Origin: Nonomuraea helvata
GTDB lineage: Bacteria > Actinomycetota > Actinomycetes > Streptosporangiales > Streptosporangiaceae
Direction: 5' to 3'
DNA length: 64,000 bases
Assembly: GCF_039535785.1 (NCBI RefSeq)
Contig: NZ_BAAAXV010000012.1
Location: 186,001-250,000 of the forward strand
Position numbers and translations under genes: made by a program. Positions 7,954-16,392 of this stretch are shown in pieces (position 1 is the stretch's first letter; every line of letters begins with the position of its first letter). The notes beneath the pieces are model-generated. The model was not told the origin of the DNA. It ran no database searches and was given only the letters and a program-made list of their open reading frames with translations.

Positions 7954-8571
7954 ATGAGCGGCCGTTACGTGCTGCCCTCGTTCTCGGAGCGCACGTCGTA
8001 CGGGGTCAAGGAGACGACCCCCTACAGCAAGCTCTTCGAGGACCGGGTCGTCTTCATCGGCGCGCCCATCGACGACGTCGTGGCCAACGACGTGATGGCC
8101 CAGCTGCTGACGCTGGAGTCGCTCGACCCCGACCGTGACATCAGCCTCTACATCAACTCCCCTGGCGGGTCGTTCACGGCGATGACGGCCATCTACGACA
8201 CGATGCAGTTCGTCCGTCCGGAGATCCACACGGTCTGCATCGGCGAGGCCGCCTCGGCGGCGGCGGTCCTGCTGGCGGCGGGCACGGCGGGCAAGCGCGC
8301 CGCCCTGCCCCACGCCCGCGTCCTGCTGCACGAGCCCCACACGGAGGGCGGGCGCGGCCAGGGGAGCGACCTGGAGATCCACGCCAGGGAGATCCTGCGG
8401 ATGCGCGACCAGCAGGAAGAGATCCTTTCCCGGCACACGGGGCGGGGGATCCTGGAGATCAGGAAGGACATCGAGCGCGACCGGATCTTCACGGCGGAGC
8501 AGGCGCGTACGTATGGGCTGGTGGACGACGTCTACGCCTCCAGAAAGCGCACCCTGACCGCCGCCCGCTGA
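7954..8571 (+). CDS. clpP: ATP-dependent Clp protease proteolytic subunit (second of pair)
   Basis: 205 residues. The triad is Ser101 in GEAASAAAV, His126 in VLLHEPH, and Asp176 in DIERDRIF. It has a longer N-terminus (SGRYVLPSFSERTSYG) than the first subunit, as is usual for the second member of actinobacterial clpP operons. It starts one base after the stop of the first clpP, so the two are co-translated and probably form one hetero-oligomeric protease. A strong hairpin terminator follows, closing a two-gene operon. Confidence 0.92.
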   Translation: MSGRYVLPSFSERTSYGVKETTPYSKLFEDRVVFIGAPIDDVVANDVMAQLLTLESLDPDRDISLYINSPGGSFTAMTAIYDTMQFVRPEIHTVCIGEAASAAAVLLAAGTAGKRAALPHARVLLHEPHTEGGRGQGSDLEIHAREILRMRDQQEEILSRHTGRGILEIRKDIERDRIFTAEQARTYGLVDDVYASRKRTLTAAR

Positions 8572-8583
8572 GCGGTCACCCGA

Positions 8584-8619
8584 GAGCCTCACCCGGCCCT
8601 TCACGCCCGGGTGAGGCTC
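8584..8619 (+). terminator. Hairpin terminator after clpP operon
   Basis: A perfect 13-bp stem, GAGCCTCACCCGG (8584-8596) with CCGGGTGAGGCTC (8607-8619), and a 10-base loop, 12 bases after the second clpP stop. The T tract is poor (TCGTGCCT), as is common in high-GC actinomycetes. Confidence 0.75.
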
Positions 8620-8761
8620 CTCGTGCCTGCGTGGCCGGGGCCCTTGCGCGCGGGTCTCGGGTCGCAGGCAGCTCGGAGGGGCCGTTTCCCGGATCCGTCC
8701 CGAAAGACCGATGACTTTTCTCTGCCACCCCGGTCCAACAGGTAACAGAGAGGAGCAGCGC

Positions 8762-9622
8762 ATGGATCTCGGAATCGGTCTCCCCACGTCAGGGCGGCAC
8801 GCGGACCCTGGGGCGATCAGCAGAGTGGCGCAGGCGGCGGAGCGGGCGGGGCTGGGGGCGGTGTGGGCGTTCGAACGGCTGCTGCGGCCGGCCGAGGCGG
8901 TGTTCGCCGGCACCGACCAGTCCATGCCGCTCCCCGACAACAACGCCCTCGTCTACGACCCCTTGGAGACCCTGGCCTACGTCGCGGCCAAGACCAGCAC
9001 GATCCGGCTCGGCACGAGCGTCGTGGACGCGCTGTTCCACAGTCCGGTCGTGCTGGCCAAGCGGCTGGCGACGCTCGACCGGCTCAGCGGCGGGCGTGCC
9101 ATGATCGGCCTGGGACAGGGGTGGATGCAGCAGGAGTTCGAGGCGACCGGCACTCCCGTACGGCGTCGCGGAGCGGGGTTCGAGGAGCACGTCGCGGCCA
9201 TGCGCGCCTGCTGGGGCCCCGACCCGGTGAGCTTCGCCGGCCGCTTCTACACGATCGCCGAGTCGGAGATCAATCCGAAGCCCACCGGGCTGACGCTGCT
9301 GGCCGGAGCGGCGGCGCCGCCCGCGATCGAGCGGGCGGCCCGGCTGGGGATGGGGATCACCGTGGTCGTGTTCGCCTGGGACCAGCTCAGGCAGGCCGTC
9401 GAGACGTACGGCAAGGGCTCGGGCCCGGTGGTGGCCCAGGTCAACGGGGTGATCACGGACCGGCCGCTGGACGAGCGGATGCCGCTGACCGGCTCGGTGG
9501 AGCAGGTTGCCGAGGACCTGGCCGAGGTGCGGGCGATGGGCGTGGACCACGTGTTCTGGCACACGTTCGACGCTGACCCCGACGAGATGGTGGAGCGCGT
9601 CGGCCGGCTCACCACCGCTTGA
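8762..9622 (+). CDS. LLM class F420-dependent oxidoreductase (luciferase-like)
   Basis: 286 residues from ATG at 8762, with AGAGAGGAG upstream. The bacterial-luciferase-like TIM barrel shows GIGLPTSG at the start, TSVVDALFHSPVVLAKRLATLD, and the GGRAMIGLGQGWMQQEFEA motif typical of F420-linked LLM enzymes. It is soluble and redox-active; the substrate is unknown. A longer start at 8711 is less likely because it lacks a ribosome site and family conservation. It is a single gene between the clpP terminator and the TSUP gene. Confidence 0.85.
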   Translation: MDLGIGLPTSGRHADPGAISRVAQAAERAGLGAVWAFERLLRPAEAVFAGTDQSMPLPDNNALVYDPLETLAYVAAKTSTIRLGTSVVDALFHSPVVLAKRLATLDRLSGGRAMIGLGQGWMQQEFEATGTPVRRRGAGFEEHVAAMRACWGPDPVSFAGRFYTIAESEINPKPTGLTLLAGAAAPPAIERAARLGMGITVVVFAWDQLRQAVETYGKGSGPVVAQVNGVITDRPLDERMPLTGSVEQVAEDLAEVRAMGVDHVFWHTFDADPDEMVERVGRLTTA

Positions 9623-9662
9623 CGGCGCTGTCGAGGATGAGCGAGCGGCGAAAACCGGTCAA

Positions 9663-9679
9663 AGTGCACCTTGTACACT
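9663..9679 (+). promoter_or_regulatory. Palindromic operator/-10 of the TSUP gene
   Basis: AGTGCAC (9663-9669), CTT, GTACACT (9673-9679) is a near-perfect inverted repeat. Its right arm contains TACACT, a good -10 box about 35 bases before the GTG start at 9714. Repressor binding here would block the promoter; the regulator is not known. Confidence 0.45.
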
Positions 9680-9713
9680 CTTTGCGTTTATCGGGGGAAA
9701 ACGGGGGAGTGGC

Positions 9714-10478
9714 GTGCCGCTGGAGCAGGTCCTGGTGTTGCTGGCCGCAGCGGCAGGGGCGGGGTGGGTCGACGCCGTCGTGGGCGGCGGCGGGCTGTTG
9801 CAGCTTCCCGCCATCATGATGACCGGAATGCCGACCGTCGAGGCGATGGCCACCAACAAGCTCTCCTCGGTCTTCGGGACCACGTCGGCCGCCATCGCCT
9901 ACGCCCGGTCCACCAAGGTCGATCGGCAGGTGGCCTTGCCGGGCGCGGCACTGGCCGTGGTGAGCGCCGGATTAGGGGCGTGGGCGGCGGCGGCGATCTC
10001 GGCCGAGGTGCTGCGGCCCCTCGTCATGGTGGTGCTGCTGGGTGTGGCCGCGTTCGTGACGTTGCGGCCCGCGCTCGGGGCCGTGCCGGTGCCTCATCTG
10101 CGCACCGACGCCAGGGTGTTCGCCGCCGTGGCGACGGCGGGGGTCGGGATCGCCTTCTACGACGGCATCGTGGGTCCCGGTACGGGGACGTTCCTCATCA
10201 TCGCCTTCACCACCATCCTCGGGCTCGACTTCGTCTCGGCCTCCGCCTCCGCCAAGATCATCAACATCGGGACGAACCTCGGGGCGCTCGTGGTGTTCGG
10301 GCTCCAGGGGCACGTGAACTGGGCGCTCGGGCTCGGCATGGCCGTGTGCAACGTGGCCGGGGCCCAGGTCGGCGCGCGGATGGCGCTCAGGCGCGGTGCC
10401 GGCTTCGTGCGGATCGTCCTGCTGTGCGTCGTGGTGGCCCTGGTCGCCAGGCTGGGGTGGCAGCAGTTCGGCCCCTGA
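9714..10478 (+). CDS. TSUP family (TauE/SafE) membrane transporter
   Basis: 254 residues from GTG at 9714 (VPLEQVLVLL), with GGGGGAG just upstream. About eight hydrophobic segments are present, with the two TSUP repeats carrying the conserved G.GGG.LQLPA and DG..GPGTG motifs (AVVGGGGLLQLPA; YDGIVGPGTGTF). The family moves sulfonates, sulfite or other organic anions across the membrane; the substrate here is not known. It is a single-gene unit ended by a GC-rich hairpin shared with the convergent gene. Confidence 0.88.
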   Translation: MPLEQVLVLLAAAAGAGWVDAVVGGGGLLQLPAIMMTGMPTVEAMATNKLSSVFGTTSAAIAYARSTKVDRQVALPGAALAVVSAGLGAWAAAAISAEVLRPLVMVVLLGVAAFVTLRPALGAVPVPHLRTDARVFAAVATAGVGIAFYDGIVGPGTGTFLIIAFTTILGLDFVSASASAKIINIGTNLGALVVFGLQGHVNWALGLGMAVCNVAGAQVGARMALRRGAGFVRIVLLCVVVALVARLGWQQFGP

Positions 10479-10479
10479 A

Positions 10480-10509
10480 GGGGCGCCTCCATGGCAAGCG
10501 GGGCGCCCC
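10480..10509 (+). terminator. Bidirectional hairpin between convergent genes
   Basis: The stem GGGGCGCC (10480-10487) pairs with GGCGCCCC (10502-10509), right after the TSUP stop and 16 bases before the end of the convergent NmrA-like gene. Confidence 0.55.
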
Positions 10510-10524
10510 AAGACGGCTGCGGGG

Positions 10525-11361
10525 TCAGGCCAGCAGGGAGCGGACGTAGTCGCCGATCGTCTGCGTGGGGCGGCCGATGAGCTCGCGCAGCGTGCCGGAC
10601 GTGTCGTCGAGCCAGCCGCGGGAGATGTTGACGTCCACGTCGGCCAGGAGCTCCGCGAACGCGGCCGGGAGGCCGGCGCCGGCCAGGACGCCCGCGTACT
10701 CGTCCTTCGGCAGGTCCCGGTAGGCGACCTCCTTGCCGGTGACCTTGGAGATCTCGGCGGCCAGGTCGGCCCGGCTCCAGGTGGTGTCGCCGGCCAGCTC
10801 GTACACCTTGCCGTCGTGACTCTCGCCGGTCAGCACGGCGGCCGCCGCGGCGGCGTAGTCGGCGCGTGAGGCGGAGGCGACCCGACCGTCGCCGGCGGCG
10901 CCGTACACGGCGCCGAGCTCGGGCGCGGTGACGATCGACTGCTCGTAGACCTCGTTGTACCAGTTGTTACGCAGGATCGTGTACGTCACCCCGGCCGCCT
11001 TGATGTACTCCTCGGTCGCCCGGTGGTCGGCGGCCAGGGCGGCCTCGGTGCTGTCGGCCCTGGGCGCGCTGGTGTAGACGAGCGTGGCTCCGGCCTGCTT
11101 GGCCGCGTCCACGACGGCCGCGTGCTGGCGCACCCGCTGGGGCTCGATGCCGGAGATGAGCAGCACCTTGGCGGCGCCCCGTACGGCGGCCTCGATCGTC
11201 TCGGGCCGGTCGTAGTCGGCCTCACGGACCTCGACGCCCAGGTCGGCGGCCTTCTGCGGGGTACGCGCGGCCGCGACGACCTGCGCGGCGGGGACCCGCT
11301 TCGTGAGCTCCTCGACCACCAGCCGGCCCAGGTGTCCGCTCGCTCCGGTTACCACGATCAT
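10525..11361 (-). CDS. NmrA-like NAD(P)H-binding oxidoreductase
   Basis: 278 residues. An N-terminal Rossmann motif GASGHLGRLV is at 6-15. There is no catalytic YxxxK, and the overall resemblance is to NmrA/QOR2-like atypical SDRs that use NADPH to sense redox state or reduce quinones. It is divergent from an HxlR regulator 77 bases away, with repeated AGTGCTTTCT sites between the two, the usual arrangement in which HxlR controls an oxidoreductase. The substrate is unknown. Confidence 0.88.
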   Translation of the reverse strand: MIVVTGASGHLGRLVVEELTKRVPAAQVVAAARTPQKAADLGVEVREADYDRPETIEAAVRGAAKVLLISGIEPQRVRQHAAVVDAAKQAGATLVYTSAPRADSTEAALAADHRATEEYIKAAGVTYTILRNNWYNEVYEQSIVTAPELGAVYGAAGDGRVASASRADYAAAAAAVLTGESHDGKVYELAGDTTWSRADLAAEISKVTGKEVAYRDLPKDEYAGVLAGAGLPAAFAELLADVDVNISRGWLDDTSGTLRELIGRPTQTIGDYVRSLLA

Positions 11362-11375
11362 GGTTTCTCTCCCTC

Positions 11376-11414
11376 AGTGCTTTCTGTTGGTTAGTGCTTT
11401 CTATCAGAAAGTAC
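11376..11414. promoter_or_regulatory. HxlR operator in divergent promoter
   Basis: A direct repeat AGTGCTTTCT at 11376-11385 and 11393-11402. The second copy is part of an inverted repeat, GTGCTTTCT (11394-11402) and AGAAAGTAC (11406-11414). It lies between the NmrA-like gene (start 11361, minus) and the HxlR gene (start 11439, plus), and is AT-rich compared with its surroundings. It probably binds the HxlR protein and controls both genes. Confidence 0.6.
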
Positions 11415-11438
11415 ACCCAAAGGCGTAAGCTGTCTTCC

Positions 11439-11810
11439 ATGGAGGAGTTCGATGAGCTGGTGGCAGACGTCTTCTCGCGCAGGTGCACCTCGCGCACGGT
11501 GCTGGAGACCCTCACCGGCCGATGGGCGATCCTGGCGCTGGTGGCCCTGCACGAAGGGCCCTACCGCTTCAACGCGCTGCGCCGCCGCGTCGACGGGGTG
11601 AGCGAGAAGATGCTGTCCCAGACGCTGCACGCCCTCGAACGCGACGGCATGGTGCTGCGCGTGGCCGAGACCTCGATCCCGCCCCGGGTCGAATACAGCC
11701 TCACCGCGCTGGGCCGCGAGGCCGCCGAGCGCCTGATCCCCCTGCTGGAGTGGGTGGAGGAGCGCATGCCCGAGGTCGTGTCCGCCCGCGAGGAGCACGC
11801 CTCGCGCTAG
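11439..11810 (+). CDS. HxlR family winged-helix regulator
   Basis: 123 residues from ATG at 11439 (MEEFDELVADVFSRRC). HxlR features are the N-terminal cysteine (C16) before the winged helix, GRWAILALVALHEGPYRFNALRRR, and the wing region PPRVEYSLTALGRE. Many HxlR proteins sense reactive electrophiles or oxidants through this cysteine, which fits the divergent NAD(P)H oxidoreductase. An upstream in-frame ATG at 11394 lies inside the operator, so the internal start is preferred. Confidence 0.88.
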   Translation: MEEFDELVADVFSRRCTSRTVLETLTGRWAILALVALHEGPYRFNALRRRVDGVSEKMLSQTLHALERDGMVLRVAETSIPPRVEYSLTALGREAAERLIPLLEWVEERMPEVVSAREEHASR

Positions 11811-12994
11811 CGGCCGGCGGAAGCGGAGGTACGGGGGCGCAGCGCAGTGGCGGTCAGGGCGACGAAGGCGGCCAGCACCGCCGGGATGGCCAGCGCGAGG
11901 GGCAGCCCGGTCAGCTCGGCCGCGGCCCCGATGAACACCGGCCCCGACAGGATCCCCATGTACCCGATGGAGGCCACCCGCGCCAGTGCCCGGCCCGCGA
12001 AGGCGGGATCGCGGTGGCCGGCGGCCGAGAATACCTGCGGCACGATGCACGACAGCCCCGCCCCGAAGCAGCCGAACCCGATCACCCCCGCCACCTGGTG
12101 CCCGCCCAGCAGCGCCAGCCCCAGCCCCGTCGCGGCCAGCAACCCGCAGCAGCGCACCAGCGGCACCGCGCCGAACCTGGCCGCCAGCCGGTCGCCCGCC
12201 AGCCGCCCGGCCGTCATCATGATGGAGAACGCGGCATACCCCGCCGCCGCCAGCCCCGGCGAGGCGGCCAGGTCCTCGCGCAGGTAGACCGAGCTCCAGT
12301 CGGCCGAGGCGCCCTCGCCCACCAGGCAGCAGAACGCCAGCACGCCCAGGAACACGATCCCCTTCGGCCGCGCGGCCGAGCCGCCCTCGATCGACGGGTC
12401 CTCGGCGGGGGACGGGAGCGAGCGCAGGGCCCAGCGGGCCGCCCAGACCGCCAGCAGCACGACGACCGCGCCCACCGACGCGAACGTGGCGGCGGCCGAC
12501 AGATCGAGATGCGCGAACAGGCCGCCCGCCGTGGCGCCCGCGAACCCGCCGATGCTGTAGACGGCGTGGAACGACGACATGATCGGCCGCCCGTGGGCCC
12601 GCTCCACCTCCACCGCGTTGGCGTTCATGGCCACGTCGAGGATCCCGTGCACGGTCCCGAACGCCAGCAGCGTGCCCGCCAGCGCCCACAGGTTCGGGGC
12701 GTAGGCGGGCGGCACGAGCACGACGCCCTGCAGGAGGGCGGCCGGGATCATGACGCGGCTGCTGCCGTGGCGGTCGACCAGCCGGCCCACCGCGGTCATC
12801 CCGGCCATGGCCCCGCCGGCGATGGCCAGCAGGGCGAGGCTGAAGTGGCCGTCGCCCAGCCCGAGGTGCTCCTTGATCGCGGGGATGCGGGCCGTCCAGG
12901 TGCCCATGGCCGCGCCGGCCAGGAAGAACAGCAGGTAGACCGCCGTACGTTCCCGCACCAGGGCGCCCCGCCGGGTGCCGGGCGCGGCTCTCAC
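11807..12994 (-). CDS. MFS transporter
   Basis: 395 residues from GTG at 12994, which overlaps the TGA of the DeoR-type regulator by 4 bases (GTGA). Twelve hydrophobic segments start with TAVYLLFFLAGAAMGTWTARIP. The motif GRLVDRHGSSRVM between helices 2 and 3 is the MFS signature. The protein resembles the FucP/YbjJ-like branch (TARIPAIKEHLGL start). It is co-translated with the DeoR regulator upstream, so it probably imports or exports a sugar-type ligand that the regulator senses; this is inference. Its 3' end touches the convergent HxlR gene with 4 bases of overlap. Confidence 0.85.
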   Translation of the reverse strand: MRAAPGTRRGALVRERTAVYLLFFLAGAAMGTWTARIPAIKEHLGLGDGHFSLALLAIAGGAMAGMTAVGRLVDRHGSSRVMIPAALLQGVVLVPPAYAPNLWALAGTLLAFGTVHGILDVAMNANAVEVERAHGRPIMSSFHAVYSIGGFAGATAGGLFAHLDLSAAATFASVGAVVVLLAVWAARWALRSLPSPAEDPSIEGGSAARPKGIVFLGVLAFCCLVGEGASADWSSVYLREDLAASPGLAAAGYAAFSIMMTAGRLAGDRLAARFGAVPLVRCCGLLAATGLGLALLGGHQVAGVIGFGCFGAGLSCIVPQVFSAAGHRDPAFAGRALARVASIGYMGILSGPVFIGAAAELTGLPLALAIPAVLAAFVALTATALRPRTSASAGR

Positions 12995-13743
12995 ACAGCC
13001 TCCCTGACCGTCACCCCGGCCGCCATCAGGGCGTCGCGCTCCTCGCCCGGTATGCCGGGGTCGGTCACCACCACGTCCAGCCGCGAGATCGGGCACACCG
13101 CGCCGAACGCCGTACGCGCGAACTTGCCCGAGTCGCACGCCACGATCACCCGCCGCGCCGAGGCGATGGCCGCCTGCTTGACCGCCACCTCGGGCAGGTC
13201 GTGCGCGGTCAGCCCGTGCTCGGCCGACAGCCCGCAGCAGCCGATCACCGCCGTGTCGAACCGCAGCGCCTTCAACGAGCTCTCGGTCAGCGGCCCCATG
13301 ACGTTCAGCTCGCCCTGGCGCACCTCGCCGCCGGGCAGCACCAGCCGCACGCGCGGCGCCGAGGCCAGCAGCGCCACCGCCTGCAGCGCCAGCGGCAGCA
13401 CGGTCAGGCGCCGGTCGTGCAGGGCGCGGGCCACCTCCAGCGCGGTCGTGCCGCCGTCCAGCACCACCGCCTCCCCGTCGGCGATCAGGGCCGCCGCCTC
13501 AGCGCCGATGCGCTGCTTGGCCTCCACCGCCTCCCGCTCGCGCACGCCGAACGGCGGCTCCTCGCCGCGCAGCAGCAGCGACAGCGCCCCGCCCCTGACC
13601 CGGCGCACCACTCCTTGCTGGGCCAGCTCGTCCAGGTCGCGCCTGATGGTCATCTCGGAGACGCCGTGCTCGGTGGCCAGCTCGGCGACCGAGACGCTGT
13701 CGTTGGTGCGCAAGGTGTTCATGATGGCGCGCAAACGATCCAT
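12991..13743 (-). CDS. DeoR/GlpR family sugar-phosphate-type repressor
   Basis: 250 residues from ATG at 13743 (MDRLRAIMNTL). The N-terminal DeoR HTH has VSVAELATEHGVSEMTIRRDLDEL. The C-terminal DeoRC ligand-binding domain has IADGEAVVLDGGTTALEVAR and, later, VIVACDSGKF. The family senses phosphorylated sugars. It overlaps the MFS gene by GTGA, so repressor and transporter are one transcript. CATATGT and ACATATG arms between this gene and the WYL regulator may be its operator. Upstream ATGs at 13764 and 13842 are less consistent with the family. Confidence 0.88.
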   Translation of the reverse strand: MDRLRAIMNTLRTNDSVSVAELATEHGVSEMTIRRDLDELAQQGVVRRVRGGALSLLLRGEEPPFGVREREAVEAKQRIGAEAAALIADGEAVVLDGGTTALEVARALHDRRLTVLPLALQAVALLASAPRVRLVLPGGEVRQGELNVMGPLTESSLKALRFDTAVIGCCGLSAEHGLTAHDLPEVAVKQAAIASARRVIVACDSGKFARTAFGAVCPISRLDVVVTDPGIPGEERDALMAAGVTVREAV

Positions 13744-13780
13744 ATGTTCATACAAACACGACATATGTGCGCAATACAAT
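13741..13780. promoter_or_regulatory. Divergent DeoR/WYL promoter with inverted repeat
   Basis: CATATGT (13741-13747) and ACATATG (13761-13767) form an inverted repeat. A -10-like TACAAT (13775-13780) ends 6 bases before the WYL gene ATG at 13787, so the WYL mRNA should be leaderless. On the minus strand TATGAA (13753-13748) is similarly close to the DeoR start. Confidence 0.5.
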
Positions 13781-13786
13781 GGGACC

Positions 13787-14773
13787 ATGCGTGCCAGCCG
13801 CCTGCTCTCCCTGCTGCTGCTCCTGCAGACGCGCGGCCGCATGACCGCGCCCGAGCTGGCCGCGGAGCTGGAGGTGTCGGTCCGTACGGTCTACCGCGAC
13901 GTGGAGGCGCTGTCGGCGGCCGGCGTGCCCGTCTACGCCGACCGGGGACCGGCCGGCGGCTACCAGCTGCTCGACGGCTACCGCACCCGGCTGAACGGAC
14001 TGACGGCCGAGGAGGCCTCGTCGCTGTTTCTGGCCGGGCTGCCCGGTCCGGCGGCCGAGCTGGGGCTGGCCGAGGTGGCCGCCACCGCGGAGCTGAAGCT
14101 GCTGGCCGCGCTGCCGCCCGAGCCGCGCTCGCACGCCTCGCGGATGCGTGAGCGGTTCCTGCTGGACGTGCCGAGCTGGTACCGCTCGGCCGACGACGTG
14201 CCGCATCTGAGCGAGGTGGCCGAGGCGGTGTGGGACCAGCGGCCGCTGCACATGACGTACCGGCGCTGGGGGCAGCAGGAGGTCGACCGGGTGGTGCACC
14301 CGTACGGGCTGGTGCTCAAGGGCGGCTCCTGGTACATGGTGGCCGCGCCACGCCCACACAACGAGCAGGGCGGCAGCCCGCGCACGTACCGGGTGGCGCG
14401 GATCCTGACGATGGAGACGCTGCCGGGGCGGTTCGCCCGGCCCGAGGAGTTCGACCTGGGCGGGTTCTGGCAGGAGTACGCCAAGGAGTTCCGCGAGCGG
14501 ATGTACACGGCCGAGGCCGTGATCAGGCTGGCTCCCGGCTATGCCGATCTGCTGGCGTACACGATGGGCTCCGATGTCGTGGGCGCCGCGCTGGCCGTCG
14601 CGGCGCAGCCCGATCCGGAGGGCTGGGTGACGCTCACGGTGCCCATCGAGTCGATCTCGCACGGGCGCTGGATGCTGCTGCGGATGGGGGCCGCCGTCGA
14701 GGTGCTCGGGCCGCCGGAGCTGCGGGCGGCGATGTGCGAGGCGGTCGCAGAACTGCACAAGATGTACGGTTGA
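13787..14773 (+). CDS. WYL domain HTH transcriptional regulator (YafY-like)
   Basis: 328 residues from ATG at 13787. The HTH_11/DeoR-like N-terminus reads MRASRLLSLLLLLQTRGRMT, then LEVSVRTVYRDVEALSAAGVPVY. A WYL domain follows (HPYGLVLKGGSWYMVA, YRVARI), then a WCX-type C-terminal extension (PLEFDLGGFWQ-like segment and VTLTVPIES). WYL domains bind nucleic acid or small ligands and regulate stress and metabolism genes. The next genes are LysE and a hydrolase, but a 39-base gap separates them, so linkage is uncertain. Confidence 0.85.
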   Translation: MRASRLLSLLLLLQTRGRMTAPELAAELEVSVRTVYRDVEALSAAGVPVYADRGPAGGYQLLDGYRTRLNGLTAEEASSLFLAGLPGPAAELGLAEVAATAELKLLAALPPEPRSHASRMRERFLLDVPSWYRSADDVPHLSEVAEAVWDQRPLHMTYRRWGQQEVDRVVHPYGLVLKGGSWYMVAAPRPHNEQGGSPRTYRVARILTMETLPGRFARPEEFDLGGFWQEYAKEFRERMYTAEAVIRLAPGYADLLAYTMGSDVVGAALAVAAQPDPEGWVTLTVPIESISHGRWMLLRMGAAVEVLGPPELRAAMCEAVAELHKMYG

Positions 14774-14812
14774 CCCTTTATTCGGGCGATATTCGGACAC
14801 TCTTCTGGGAGC

Positions 14813-15445
14813 ATGCCCGGCATGTATCTTCTAGCTTTCGTGGGCGCGTGCGTCCTGATCGCCATGGTGCCCGGGGTCAGCACGGCCATCATCCTGCGGC
14901 AGACGCTGCGCGCGGGCCGCGGCTCCGGAATGGCCGCCACCCTGGGCAACGAGACAGGGATCCTGCTGTGGGGGCTGGCCGCCGCGTTCGGCCTGTCGGC
15001 GCTGCTGGTGGCCTCGCAGCTGGCCTACGACCTGATGCGGATCGTGGGCGCCGTGGTGCTGGTGGCGATGGGCGCGCAGGCGCTGTGGCAGGCCCGCAAG
15101 GGCGCTCAGCCGTCAGAGGCGGCCTCCGACGGGGCGGTCGTGCCGGGCTGGCGCGGGCCGTACCTGGCGGGGGTGGGGACGTGCCTGGCCAACCCGAAGG
15201 CGGCGGTGTTCGCGATGTCGTTCCTGCCGCAGTTCGTCCCGGCGGGGCGGAACGTGCCGCTGACGCTCGTGACGCTGGCCGTGGTGTGGGTGCTGGTGGA
15301 CCTGCTCTGGTACGGGCTGCTCATCTGGGCGGTCGGCAGGGCGAAGGCGTGGCTGAGCAGGCCGGCGGTGCGCCGGCGGCTGGAGCAGATCTCCGGCGTG
15401 GTGCTCATCGGACTGGGTGTGCGACTGGTGGTGGAGGCACGATGA
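14813..15445 (+). CDS. LysE family amino-acid exporter
   Basis: 210 residues with six hydrophobic segments. LysE/RhtB features include VPGVSTAIILRQTLRAGRGSG near the start, GNETGILLWGLAAAFG, and NPKAAVFAMSFLPQFV. Members export amino acids and their analogues; the substrate is unknown. ATG at 14813 or 14822 could be the start. The stop overlaps the ATG of the downstream alpha/beta hydrolase (ATGA). Confidence 0.85.
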   Translation: MPGMYLLAFVGACVLIAMVPGVSTAIILRQTLRAGRGSGMAATLGNETGILLWGLAAAFGLSALLVASQLAYDLMRIVGAVVLVAMGAQALWQARKGAQPSEAASDGAVVPGWRGPYLAGVGTCLANPKAAVFAMSFLPQFVPAGRNVPLTLVTLAVVWVLVDLLWYGLLIWAVGRAKAWLSRPAVRRRLEQISGVVLIGLGVRLVVEAR

Positions 15446-16176
15446 CGATCTGGCACGCCGAACACGGCACGGGCGAGCCCGTGGTGCTGCTGCATTCGAC
15501 GGCGGTCGACTCCAGGATGTGGGACGCGCAGGTGGAAGCCCTGTCCGGCCGCTTCCGGGTGATCACGGTGGACTTCCGCGGGTACGGGCGGAGCGCGTTC
15601 CGGGCGGACGGGCCCTACAGCGACGCGGGCGACGTGGCCCGGCTGCTGGCCGAGCTGGAGGTGAGCCGCGCGGCGCTGGTCGGGGCGTCAGGAGCGGGCC
15701 GGGTCGCGCTGGAGCTGGCCGCGGCCGGGCTCGCCGACCGGCTGGTGCTGCTCAACCCGCTTTCCACGCTGCCGCCCACGGACGACCTGCGGGCGTACTG
15801 GGCGGAGGAGCGGCGCCTGCTGAAGGAGGGCGACGTCCAGGGCGCGGCCGAGCTGAACGCGCACACCCTGCTCGGGCCCGAGGCGTCACGGGAGGCGTTC
15901 GGGCGGGTGGTGGAGATGCAGCGGCACGCGTTCGAGGTGCAGCTGGCCGCCGATCCGGAGCCCGAGCAGGCGGAGGGCGAGATCGAGCCGGCGAAGATCG
16001 ACGTGCCCGCGCTGGTGGTGGCCGGCGCGCACGATCTGCCGTACTTCCTGGCCAGTGCCCGCCACCTGGCCGGTGAGCTGCCGCGGGCGCGGCTGGTGGA
16101 GCTGGAGTGGGCCGGCCACCTGCCGGCCATGGAACGGCCTGAGGAGATCAACCGGCTGCTCCTGGACTACCTTTAG
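15442..16176 (+). CDS. Alpha/beta fold hydrolase
   Basis: 244 residues from ATG at 15442, overlapping the LysE stop. It has the oxyanion-hole segment VVLLHSTAVDSRMW, the nucleophile elbow VGASGAG (Ser), an acid in VAGAHDLP, and the catalytic His in EWAGHLPAMERP. It resembles pimeloyl-ester/haloperoxidase-type hydrolases; no lid marks a specific substrate. It is co-translated with LysE, so hydrolysis of an ester or amide and export of the released amine-type product is possible, though speculative. Confidence 0.83.
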   Translation: MTIWHAEHGTGEPVVLLHSTAVDSRMWDAQVEALSGRFRVITVDFRGYGRSAFRADGPYSDAGDVARLLAELEVSRAALVGASGAGRVALELAAAGLADRLVLLNPLSTLPPTDDLRAYWAEERRLLKEGDVQGAAELNAHTLLGPEASREAFGRVVEMQRHAFEVQLAADPEPEQAEGEIEPAKIDVPALVVAGAHDLPYFLASARHLAGELPRARLVELEWAGHLPAMERPEEINRLLLDYL

Positions 16177-16179
16177 TGC

Positions 16180-16392
16180 ATGACGAACGACCTGGCGACC
16201 CTCGTGAGGCAGGCTCAGGACGACGATCCGCTGCTGGCACTGCACGCCACCACCGCGCTGCGCCGTGAGATCGAGCGTCTGGAGGCGGTCCAGGTGCGGC
16301 GGGCCAGGGTGGCGGGGCTGGCGTGGGCGCAGATCGCCGACGCGATCGGGGTGAGCAAGCAGGCCGTGCACAAGAAGTACGGCCGCCGCTAG
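16180..16392 (+). CDS. Small HTH protein
   Basis: 70 residues. An N-terminal helix (MTNDLATLVRQAQDDDPLLAL) is followed by a helix-turn-helix, VAGLAWAQIADAIGVSKQAVHKKYG, of the sigma-70 region 4/AsnC-like kind. Proteins like this are common in actinobacteria, often beside Clp N-domain proteins. The start lies 3 bases after the hydrolase stop, so it probably shares that transcript. It overlaps the convergent SRPBCC gene by 4 bases. Confidence 0.7.
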   Translation: MTNDLATLVRQAQDDDPLLALHATTALRREIERLEAVQVRRARVAGLAWAQIADAIGVSKQAVHKKYGRR

